Below are positions 1 through 7,400 of a stretch of 64,000 nucleotides of DNA, in pieces. Each line of letters begins with the position of its first letter. Within the stretch, counting starts at the first letter, position 1. Source of the stretch: Xanthomonas sp. SI (GTDB lineage Bacteria > Pseudomonadota > Gammaproteobacteria > Xanthomonadales > Xanthomonadaceae); NCBI RefSeq assembly GCF_014236855.1, contig NZ_CP051261.1, positions 620,001 to 684,000 of the forward strand. Reading direction: 5' to 3'. Below the pieces are notes generated by a model, which was given only the letters and a program-made list of their open reading frames with translations, did no database searches and was not told where the DNA came from. A program made the position numbers and the translations under genes.

Positions 1-80
1 ACGCCGATGCCGACGGCGCGTTGTCGCGCGAGGAGTACGCGCACTATCAGCCCGGCCCCGGCGATCCTGCGGCGCAATAA
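1..80 (+). CDS. EF-hand domain protein, C-terminal fragment
   Basis: The reading frame that enters from the left edge ends at TAA 78-80 and encodes 25 residues. They begin ADADGALSREEY, which fits the second half of an EF-hand calcium loop (Asp at loop positions 1 and 3, Gly at 6, Glu at 12), followed by a short Pro/Gly tail. Proteins ending this way in Xanthomonas are usually small secreted or periplasmic EF-hand proteins. Only the tail is visible, so neither length nor signal peptide can be judged. Confidence 0.6.
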   Translation, partial: ADADGALSREEYAHYQPGPGDPAAQ

Positions 81-102
81 GCGGCGCTGCTATGCTTGCC
101 TG

Positions 103-870
103 ATGCCTACTCCTACCGCTCTGCGCTCCTCCGCCATCGCTCTGGTCGGCTTCGACGGCGACGACACGCTGTGGAAAAGCGAGGACTACTACCGCGACGC
201 CGAAACCGCATTCGAAGCCATCCTCGGCCACTATCTGGACCTGCGCGACGTCGGCACCCAGCAGCATCTGCTGACGGTGGAGCGGCGCAATCTGAAAGTG
301 TTCGGCTACGGCGCCAAGGGCATGACCCTGTCGATGATCGAGGTGGCGATCGAACTGACCGATGCCCGTATTTCCGCGCGCGATCTGCAGCGCATCGTCG
401 AGATCGGTCGCGCCACGCTGCAGCATCCGGTGGAGGTGATCGCCGGCGTGCGCGAGGCGGTGGCGGCGATCGCCGCCGATTTCGAGGTGGTGCTGATCAC
501 CAAGGGCGATCTGTTTCACCAGGAGGCGAAGATCGCGCAATCCGGACTCGGTGCGCTGTTCCCGCGCATCGAGATCGTGTCGGAAAAGGATCCCAAGACC
601 TACGCCAAGGTGCTGGCTGAATTCGGCATCGGTGCCGAGCGCTTCGTGATGATCGGCAACTCGCTGCGCTCGGACGTGGAGCCGGTGATCGCGCTCGGCG
701 GTTGGGGCATCCATACGCCCTATGCCACCACCTGGGCGCACGAGGCCGAGCATGGCGTGTCTGCCGACGAACCGCGTCTGCGCGAGGTGGCCACGGCGGT
801 CGAGTGGCCGCAGGCGGTAGCCGACCTGAACCGGCATGCGGCGGCGCAGGGTGTTTTGCCGCTGGGGTGA
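103..870 (+). CDS. HAD-superfamily hydrolase
   Basis: A 255-residue haloacid-dehalogenase-type phosphohydrolase. Motif I is FDGDDTLW with nucleophile Asp18 and acid/base Asp20. Motif II is the Thr in VLITKGD (about residue 133), motif III a Lys in EKDPKTY (about 163), and motif IV MIGNSLRSDVEP (about 182-193). The long helical segment between motifs I and II is a C1-type cap. These motifs support Mg-dependent phosphate-ester hydrolysis, but the substrate cannot be read from the sequence. The frame is open further upstream, but the start at 103, 22 bases after the preceding stop, places the HAD motif at the normal distance from the N terminus. The upstream extension is Arg-rich shadow sequence. 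Confidence 0.88.
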   Translation: MPTPTALRSSAIALVGFDGDDTLWKSEDYYRDAETAFEAILGHYLDLRDVGTQQHLLTVERRNLKVFGYGAKGMTLSMIEVAIELTDARISARDLQRIVEIGRATLQHPVEVIAGVREAVAAIAADFEVVLITKGDLFHQEAKIAQSGLGALFPRIEIVSEKDPKTYAKVLAEFGIGAERFVMIGNSLRSDVEPVIALGGWGIHTPYATTWAHEAEHGVSADEPRLREVATAVEWPQAVADLNRHAAAQGVLPLG

Positions 871-1190
871 GGGCGCTTGCGGTGCCGGTTCCCTAGGCAT
901 CGATCGCCGCGCCGCCAGTGCGTGCAGCGAGTACGAAAGCAGACGCTGGTAGCGGCAGTACGTGAGCGCGCGCTTCGCGTTCGCCGGTACGCCGCGGGAG
1001 CGGCCCGAGCGGAGTGACCGCGTGCCATCGGTGCCGATTCTCCATCCGGCGCGCACTTGCGCTGAGCGTAAGCCGAGCGTGTCTGCCATGTCGGGTGGAT
1101 GCGGCGTGTTGTGGGCCTTGGGGTCTTTCTTGGCGACAGTGCCGATCACGCCACCCTGACAGCGATGCCGGCATCCGGCAGAATCGACGC
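871..1190. other. intergenic region, 320 bp, no gene seen
   Basis: Nothing convincing is encoded here. The open frames are Arg/Ser/Ala-rich shadows without a ribosome-binding site. No terminator with a U-tract follows the HAD gene. Near the right end a short imperfect inverted repeat (TGGCG...CGCCA, about 1133-1153) lies about 40 bases before the next start codon and could be a regulatory site, but this is weak. Confidence 0.5.
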
Positions 1191-1733
1191 ATGCCGTGCC
1201 GCCTGCGCTCCCTCTGCCTGATCCTGCCGCTGGCGCTATGCATGGCGAGCGCCGCAATGGCCCAGGACACAGCGGCGCCGAGCGCTGCTGCGGCGGATGC
1301 CGCCGTGCCCGGCAGCGGCGATGCCTGGATCGACCGCCAACTGCTGGACATCGACCGCTATGCCGCGCGCTATCCGGACAGTTTCCTGGATGAGGTGGCG
1401 CGCTACGCGCAGTTGCCGCGCGGCTATGCCGAGGCGCTGTTGCGCGAGCGCCGCTGGCCGCCGCGCGACATCTACTTCGCCTGCTTTCTAGCGAAGGCGG
1501 CGGGACTGCCGTACCGCGAGGTGGTGCGTGCGCGGGCCAGCGCCGGCCCGGACGCCAGCTGGGCGGACGTGGCGAACGCGTTGCAGGTCGAGCCGGGCTC
1601 GCTGACCTACCGCGCGCTGCGCCACGCCATCGTCGCCAGCTACGACCACTGGGACCGGCCGATCGCGCTGGACGCGCTGTTGCGCCGCCAACTCGGCGAC
1701 CGCGCGCAGCGCGACCAAGCGGCGGCGCAGTAG
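1191..1733 (+). CDS. small secreted hypothetical protein
   Basis: A 180-residue protein of unknown function. Residues 1-24 form a typical signal peptide: Arg-containing start, hydrophobic LILPLALCMA core, and AMA-Q cleavage around residue 24. An Ala-rich linker follows, then a soluble helical domain rich in Arg, Tyr and Asp, with motifs such as DRYAARYPDSF and LLRERRWPPRDIYFACFLAKAAG. No enzymatic motif is recognised. I chose the ATG at 1191 because the signal peptide starts there; the upstream open frame is a shadow. It is probably periplasmic. It stands alone on this strand, with over 300 bp free on each side, so context says nothing about its job. Confidence 0.7.
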   Translation: MPCRLRSLCLILPLALCMASAAMAQDTAAPSAAAADAAVPGSGDAWIDRQLLDIDRYAARYPDSFLDEVARYAQLPRGYAEALLRERRWPPRDIYFACFLAKAAGLPYREVVRARASAGPDASWADVANALQVEPGSLTYRALRHAIVASYDHWDRPIALDALLRRQLGDRAQRDQAAAQ

Positions 1734-2299
1734 ACGCGGCCGACGCCTTAGAGGAAGCGTCGGCGGCGCGCGGCCGATGGGAAGGCTCCGCTCGAATGCC
1801 CGCAGAACCGAGCCAATCCGGCGAAGCCCTTGTGGGAGCGACTTCAGTCGCGACGCGTCGATCTCGCTGTGCGCTTACCAAGCCTAAGCCGACAGCCGCG
1901 GAAACCGGTAATCGCCGCCGCTGCGCTTGTCGCGACCGAACGGCACTTCTAACCTCGATTCCGAGAATTGCACGCCAGGCACATCAATGGCTTGCGAATG
2001 CTTGGGCCGAGCTTTTTGTGGCTTGGAGGTGCCCTGAAGTCGCTTCCATGGGGGCCTGCGGTCCGCTTGCAAGCCGCTACAGCCGGGCGCCTGGCGGCAA
2101 GCGTCTAGCAGCAAGCGCTTTCCTGCTGCTGACCGCCGCCGGCTCAGCCACCCAGCCAGGACCTTCCACGCCGGCTGCGCTCGCGTTCCCCCTCATGGCG
2201 GCGATCCACGCGTACGACTGGCCGCGCCGTCGCCGCAGCGCGAGAATAGGCGTTCTGCCGGACCTGGTGCCCGGCGCTACCGCCGCTCCGGATCGTCCG
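1734..2299. other. intergenic region, 566 bp, with one REP-like arm
   Basis: No gene is supported. Frames that read through here have no protein-like composition on either strand. The region holds one copy (1829-1854) of the TGTGGGAGCGACTTCAGTCG repeat. Composition is a little lower in G+C than the flanking genes, consistent with non-coding DNA. A promoter for the following DUF1338 gene must lie in the right half, but I cannot place it with confidence. Confidence 0.5.
1829..1854 (+). repeat. single REP-like arm (Xanthomonas-type)
   Basis: This 26-base stretch carries a small hairpin (GCGACT-TCA-GTCGC) preceded by TTGTGGGA. It matches the arm of the perfect inverted pair at 43292-43361, with G>T and GGC>GAC type differences. 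Single arms like this are common in xanthomonad intergenic DNA. Confidence 0.7.
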
Positions 2300-3661
2300 A
2301 TGACCACTGCTTTCGTTTCGCCCGATGCCATCCGCAGTCTGTTCGCGCAGGCCATGTCCGATATGTACCGCACCGAGGTGCCGCTGTACGGCACGCTGAT
2401 GGAGCTGGTGGCGCAGGTCAACGCGGCGACCCTGGCCGCCGATCCGGCGCTGGACGCGCAGCTGCAGCGCAACGACGAACGCGCGCGGCTGGACCAGGAA
2501 CGGCATGGCGCGATCCGTGTCGGCAGCGCCGAGGAACTGGCCACGCTGCGCCGGTTGTTCGCGGTGATGGGCATGCATCCGGTCGGTTACTACGACCTGT
2601 CGGTGGCCGGGGTGCCGGTGCATTCCACCGCGTTCCGTCCGCTCGACGCGGCGGCGCTGGCGCGCAATCCGTTCCGCGTGTTCACCTCACTGCTGCGGCT
2701 GGAACTGATCGAAGACCCGGCGCTGCGCGCGCAGGCCGCGCAGATCCTCGCGCAGCGGCGCATCTTCACCGAGGGCGCGCTGCAGCTGATCGAACGCTGC
2801 GAGCGCGACGGCGGCCTGGGCGAGGCCGACGCGCAACGCTTCGTCGCCGAGGCGCTGGAGACCTTCCGCTGGCACGGCGACGCCACCGTGACGCTGCCGA
2901 CCTATCGCGCGCTGAGCGATGCGCACAAGCTGATCGCCGACGTGGTCAGTTTCCACGGCCCGCATATCAACCACCTGACCCCGCGCACGCTGGACATCGA
3001 TGCCGCGCAGGCGGAAATGCTGCGCCGGGGCGTCGACGCCAAGGCGGTGATCGAGGGTCCGCCGCGCCGGCGCTGCCCGATCCTGCTGCGCCAGACCAGC
3101 TTCAAGGCGCTGGAGGAGACGGTGCGCTTCCCGGCCGGCGACGGCGCTGCCGAAGCCGGCACCCACACCGCGCGCTTCGGCGAGATCGAGCAGCGCGGTC
3201 TGGCCCTGACCCCGAAGGGCCGCGCGCTGTACGACGCCTTGCTGGAGCGCGCGCGCGCCGCCGACGGCAGCGCCGGCGGCGACTACGCCACGCGCCTGCA
3301 GGCCGCGTTCGCCCAGTTTCCCGACGACTACGCCACGCTGCGCCGCGAAGGCCTGGGCTATTTCCGCTATGCGCTGACCGAGGCCGGCCGCGCCGCCGGT
3401 GCCGCGGCCCTGGCTGGCAAGCCGGCCGAGTCGCTGATCGCCGACGGCCTGGCCAGTGCCGACCCGATCGTCTACGAGGACTTCCTGCCGGTCAGCGCCG
3501 CGGGCATCTTCCAGTCCAACCTCGGTGGCGGCGAACAGCGCGCCTATGCCGCGCATGCCAACCGCGCCGCGTTCGAGCAGGCGCTGGGTGCGACGGTGCA
3601 CGACGAATTCGCGATCTACGCAGGCATCGAGCGCGCCTCGCTGGAAGCGCTGCAGGGCTGA
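2300..3661 (+). CDS. hglS: DUF1338 family 2-oxoadipate dioxygenase/decarboxylase (HglS type)
   Basis: A 453-residue DUF1338 (YdcJ/HglS) protein. HglS is an Fe(II) enzyme with a vicinal-oxygen-chelate fold that converts 2-oxoadipate to D-2-hydroxyglutarate in lysine breakdown. The residues I recall as essential in the Pseudomonas enzyme are present in matching positions: His69 and Arg73 (RHGAIR), His225 (HINHL) and Glu295 (RFGEIE). So the active site looks intact. The start at 2300 gives the family's usual N terminus (MTTAFVSPDAIRSLFAQAMS); the frame stays open far upstream but is non-coding in character. No other lysine-catabolism gene lies nearby, so the substrate is inferred from the family. 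The tandem hairpin element follows 12 bases after the stop and may end the transcript. Confidence 0.85.
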   Translation: MTTAFVSPDAIRSLFAQAMSDMYRTEVPLYGTLMELVAQVNAATLAADPALDAQLQRNDERARLDQERHGAIRVGSAEELATLRRLFAVMGMHPVGYYDLSVAGVPVHSTAFRPLDAAALARNPFRVFTSLLRLELIEDPALRAQAAQILAQRRIFTEGALQLIERCERDGGLGEADAQRFVAEALETFRWHGDATVTLPTYRALSDAHKLIADVVSFHGPHINHLTPRTLDIDAAQAEMLRRGVDAKAVIEGPPRRRCPILLRQTSFKALEETVRFPAGDGAAEAGTHTARFGEIEQRGLALTPKGRALYDALLERARAADGSAGGDYATRLQAAFAQFPDDYATLRREGLGYFRYALTEAGRAAGAAALAGKPAESLIADGLASADPIVYEDFLPVSAAGIFQSNLGGGEQRAYAAHANRAAFEQALGATVHDEFAIYAGIERASLEALQG

Positions 3662-3672
3662 GCCGCCGAAAG

Positions 3673-4096
3673 CCCCTCTCCCGTCGGGAGAGGGTTGGGG
3701 TGAGGGTACGGTGAGAAGCGACTCGCGGAGTTGGGTGCACGAGGCTACGCCCGTACCCTCATCCGGCCCTGCGGGCCACCTTCTCCCGAGGGGAGAAGGA
3801 AACGGCCGAGCGCGCATAGCCCCTCTCCCACCGGGAGAGGGGTTGGGGTGAGGGTCCGGCGCGAAGCGTCTCGCGGAGTTTGGGCGCACGAGGCTGCGCC
3901 CGTACCCTCATCCACCCCTGCGGGGCACCTTCTCCCGAGGGGAGAAGGAAACGGCCGAGCGCGCATAGCCCCTCTCCCACCGGGAGAGGGGTTGGGTGAG
4001 GGTCCGGCGCGAAGCGTCTCGCGGAGTTTGGGCGCACGAGGCTGCGCCCGTACCCTCATCCACCCCTGCGGGGCACCTTCTCCCGAGGGGAGAAGG
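3673..4096. repeat. three tandem copies of a 147-149 bp nested-hairpin element
   Basis: Units begin with CCCCTCTCCC at 3673, 3820 and 3969, giving periods of 147 and 149 bp. The third unit lacks the final ~20 bases. Each unit contains a short hairpin (CTCTCCC-accg-GGGAGAG), a long outer stem (GGGTGAGGGT pairing with TACCCTCATCC), an inner stem (GGGCGCA...TGCGCCC) and a terminal hairpin (CCTTCTCCC...GGGAGAAGG). The array lies between two convergent genes, the DUF1338 gene and mdtC, where it could work as a bidirectional terminator. Frames running through it, some long, are repeat artefacts. Confidence 0.92.
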
Positions 4097-4120
4097 CACC
4101 AAGCGCCGCGGCCGACTTGG

Positions 4121-7100
4121 CTAGTGCGATGTAGCCGCCTGCGGTGCGGTACGCGTCTGGCGCCGCTCGCGCTTGCGTGCCCGCCGCGCGCGCCAGCGCT
4201 CGCGCAGGCACGAGAAGATCACGTACAGCGCCGGGGTGCTGAGCAGGGTCAGGCTCTGCGAGATCAGCAGGCCGCCGATCATCGCGATGCCCAGCGGGCG
4301 GCGCAGCTCCGAGCCTTCGCCCAGGCCGACCGCCAGCGGCACCGCCGCCAGGATCGCCACCATCGTGGTCATCATGATCGGGCGGAAGCGCACCACGCAC
4401 GCCTCGCGCACCGCCTCCAGCGGCGACTTGCCGTGCTGGCGCTCGGCGACCAGCGCGAAGTCGATCATCATGATCGCGTTCTTCTTGACGATGCCGATCA
4501 GCAGCACCAGCGCGATCATCGAGATCACCGACAGTTCGGTGCCGGTGAGCCACAGCGCCAGCAACGCGCCCATGCCCGCGGCCGGCAGCGTGGACAGGAT
4601 CGTCACCGGGTGCACCAGGCTCTCGTACAGCATGCCCAGCACGATGTAGACCACCACGATCGCCGCCAGCACCAGGATCAGCATCGAGTTCGGCTGCAGC
4701 GCCACGCCGAAGCCGCCGCCGTCGGCGATGCGGATGTCGCCGGGCATGCGCAGGCCGGCGACGGTGGCGGCGATGATCGCATCGCCCTCGCCGGTGCTGA
4801 CCCCGGGCGCCAGGTTGTAGCTCAGGTCCATCGTCGTGTACTGGTTCTGATGGGTGATCTGCGGTGGCGCCAGGCCCGGCACCTGGCGCGCGACCGCGGT
4901 GAGCGGCACCATCGCGCCGCTGCGCGTGGGCACGTAGATCCGGTCCAGCGCCGCCGGCGTGGCGGTCTGTTCGGGCAGCGCGTTGACCACCACGCTGTAC
5001 TGGTTGAGGTCCGAATAGATCGTGGAGATCTGGCGCTGGCCGAACGCGCCGTACAGCGCGCCGTCGATCGCGCCGATCGACACGCCCAGGCGCGCGGCTT
5101 GCGCGCGGTCGATGACGATGTTCTGACGCAGGCCGGCGGTGTCCACGTCGGTGCCGACGTCGCGCAGTTTCGGATTCTGTTTCAGCGCCGCCTGCAGCTT
5201 GGGCAGCCATTCCTGCAACTGGGTGTTGTCGTTGCCCTGCAGCGAGACGCGGTATTGCGCGCCCTGGCTGGTGCCGCCGCCGCCGTCGCTGGGCAGGTCC
5301 TGGATCGCGCGCAGGCGCAGTTGCAGGTCCGGGTAGCGGTCGGCCTTGGCGCTGAGCCGCGTCAGCACTTGCGCGGTGGTCTCGGTGCGGCCCTCGTCGC
5401 GGCGCTTGAGCTCGATGTTGAAGCTGGCGCTGGAGCCCTGGCGACTGCTGCCCAGGCGTGCGCCGACGATCTTCACCGCCGGATCGGACATCAGCATGTC
5501 GGTGATGCGGCGCTGGCGCTTGACCATGTCGGCGAAGGACACGGTGGCGCTGGAACTGGCGCGGCCCCAGATCAGGCCGGTGTCCTGCGCCGGGAACGAG
5601 CCCTTCTTCACCGCGCCGGCCAGGAACACGGTGGCGGCGATCAGCAGCAGCGGGGTCAGCGCCAGCAGCAGCGCGTGGCGCAGCGAGAAGTCCAGCGCCA
5701 CGGTGTACACGCGCAGCATGCCGGCGTGCACGCGCTCCAGCCAGGCGCCGAAGCGGCTCGGCCGCTCCGGTTCGGCATGTGCGGACAGGAAGCGGCTGCA
5801 CAGCGCCGGGGTCAGGGTCAGCGAGACCACCGCCGAGACGCAGATCGCCGCGACCAGGGTCACGGTGAACTCGCGGAAGAACGCGCCGATCATGCCGCTG
5901 GCGAACAGGATCGGGATGAACACCGCCACCAGCGAGGCGGTGATCGAGACGATGGTGAAGCCGATCTCGCGCGCGCCGGCCAGCGCCGCGTCCAGCCGCG
6001 ACATGCCTTCGTCGAGGTGGCGCATGATGTTCTCGATCACCACGATCGCATCGTCCACGACGAAGCCGATCGCGATCACCAGCGCCAGCAGGCTCAGGTT
6101 GTTCAGGGTAAAGCCCATGACGTACATCGCCAGCGCCGCGCCGGCCAGCGACAGCGGCACGGTGGCCGCGGCGATCAGCGTCGGCGCCAGCCTGCGCAGG
6201 AACAGCGCCATGGTCAGCACCACCATCGCCAGGCTGATCAGCAGCGTGGCCTGGACCTCGTTCAACGAGGCGCGGATGGTCGGGGTGCGGTCGAAGTAGG
6301 CGGACATCTTGGTGCCCGGCTGCAGGTAGCCGCGCAGCATCGGGATCTGCGCCTTGACCCGGTCCACCGTCTCCACGATGTTGGCCCCGGCGCGGGTGAA
6401 CACATACATCACCACCGCCGGTTTGCCGCCGAACCAGGCCGCCTGGTAGGCGTCCTGCTGGCCGTCGTAGACGTTGGCGATGTCGCGCAGGCGCACGGTG
6501 CGGCCGTCCTGCTGCGAGATCACCACCTGGCCGAAGTCGGCGGCCTTGGCCACCGAATCGTTGGCCACGATCGCGGTGGTGGAGCTGCCGTCGCTGAGGA
6601 AGCCGGTGGGCGAGGTCACGTTGGCCGCGCGCACCGCATTGCGCAGGTCGTCCGGGGTCAGCCCCATCGCGTTGAGCGCGCGCAGGTTCACGTCCACCCG
6701 CACCGCCGGGGTGGAGGCGCCGCCGATGTCGACCGAGGCCACGCCGCTGATCTGGCGGATGCGTTGCGCCAGCAGCGAGTCGGCGACGTTGTACAGCTCG
6801 TCGGCCGACTGGGTCTCGGAGGTCAGCGCGATGGCGATGACCGGATCGTCGTTGGGATTGGCTTTCTGGTAGCGCGGCGTGGACAGGCCCGAGGGCAGGT
6901 CCGCCTGCGCGGAATTGATCGCGGTCTGCACGTCCTGCGCCGCCGAATCGATGTTGCGGTCGCTCTGGAACATCATGAACACCTGGCTGTTCCCCTCCGA
7001 GCTGGAGGAACGCATGGTGTCGATGCCGGGGATCTGGCCCAGGTGCCGTTCCAGCGGCGCGGTGACCGTGGACGCCATCGTCGAGGCATCGGCGCCGGCC

Positions 7101-7252
7101 TGGCTGGCCTGCACGAAGATCACCGGGATCGAGATGTTCGGCAGCGCCGCCACGCCCAGGCGCAGGTAGCACATCATGCCGATCACGAACAGGCCGATGG
7201 CCAGCAGCGTGGTGCCGATCGGGCGGCGGATGAAGGGGCCGGAGATGTTCAT
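4121..7252 (-). CDS. mdtC: RND efflux transporter permease, MdtC-like
   Basis: A 1043-residue inner-membrane RND pump subunit, full length for the AcrB/MdtC family. The N terminus MNISGPFIRRPIGTTLLAIG is the classic RND opening: the FIRRP motif, then TM1. Two large periplasmic loops and 12 TM helices are evident. The proton-relay pair of TM4 is in GFVVDDAIVVIENIMRHLDEG, and the TM10 Lys is in IGIVKKNAIMMIDFAL. It is the last gene of an adaptor-small gene-pump-pump operon. By analogy with E. coli MdtBC it should form a mixed trimer with the upstream pump, exporting bile-salt-like or novobiocin-like compounds. I started it at 7252: the extra codons upstream fall in the heptamer repeat between the pump genes. 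Confidence 0.93.
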   Translation of the reverse strand: MNISGPFIRRPIGTTLLAIGLFVIGMMCYLRLGVAALPNISIPVIFVQASQAGADASTMASTVTAPLERHLGQIPGIDTMRSSSSEGNSQVFMMFQSDRNIDSAAQDVQTAINSAQADLPSGLSTPRYQKANPNDDPVIAIALTSETQSADELYNVADSLLAQRIRQISGVASVDIGGASTPAVRVDVNLRALNAMGLTPDDLRNAVRAANVTSPTGFLSDGSSTTAIVANDSVAKAADFGQVVISQQDGRTVRLRDIANVYDGQQDAYQAAWFGGKPAVVMYVFTRAGANIVETVDRVKAQIPMLRGYLQPGTKMSAYFDRTPTIRASLNEVQATLLISLAMVVLTMALFLRRLAPTLIAAATVPLSLAGAALAMYVMGFTLNNLSLLALVIAIGFVVDDAIVVIENIMRHLDEGMSRLDAALAGAREIGFTIVSITASLVAVFIPILFASGMIGAFFREFTVTLVAAICVSAVVSLTLTPALCSRFLSAHAEPERPSRFGAWLERVHAGMLRVYTVALDFSLRHALLLALTPLLLIAATVFLAGAVKKGSFPAQDTGLIWGRASSSATVSFADMVKRQRRITDMLMSDPAVKIVGARLGSSRQGSSASFNIELKRRDEGRTETTAQVLTRLSAKADRYPDLQLRLRAIQDLPSDGGGGTSQGAQYRVSLQGNDNTQLQEWLPKLQAALKQNPKLRDVGTDVDTAGLRQNIVIDRAQAARLGVSIGAIDGALYGAFGQRQISTIYSDLNQYSVVVNALPEQTATPAALDRIYVPTRSGAMVPLTAVARQVPGLAPPQITHQNQYTTMDLSYNLAPGVSTGEGDAIIAATVAGLRMPGDIRIADGGGFGVALQPNSMLILVLAAIVVVYIVLGMLYESLVHPVTILSTLPAAGMGALLALWLTGTELSVISMIALVLLIGIVKKNAIMMIDFALVAERQHGKSPLEAVREACVVRFRPIMMTTMVAILAAVPLAVGLGEGSELRRPLGIAMIGGLLISQSLTLLSTPALYVIFSCLRERWRARRARKRERRQTRTAPQAATSH

Positions 7253-7257
7253 GGGGC

Positions 7258-7397
7258 CGGGATTGGGGATTGGGGATTGGGGATTCGGAAAGCAGCGCGC
7301 TTGCACGCTCCTTGCTCGCGCAAGTCGTCAGGCGTTCGGGGGGACCGCAGGCCGTAGACGCACTGCGATTCCCGATTCCCCATTTCCGATTCCCAGC
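7258..7397. repeat. inverted heptamer-array element between pump genes
   Basis: The left arm has four heptamers of the type GGGATTG/GGGATTC (7258-7288). The right arm (about 7367-7397) has the complementary CGATTCCC pattern. Between them lie about 80 bp of unrelated sequence. The element fills the mdtB-mdtC gap, so it is transcribed and could fold. Related elements occur at 13915-14060 and 53727-53833. Confidence 0.8.
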
Positions 7398-7400
7398 CCC

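Noticed and set aside
3731-7357. A plus-strand open frame of about 1200 codons opposite mdtC
   Set aside because: It is rich in Arg, His, Gln and Ala, runs through the repeat array and is exactly antisense to a well-supported RND pump. High-GC antisense shadow.
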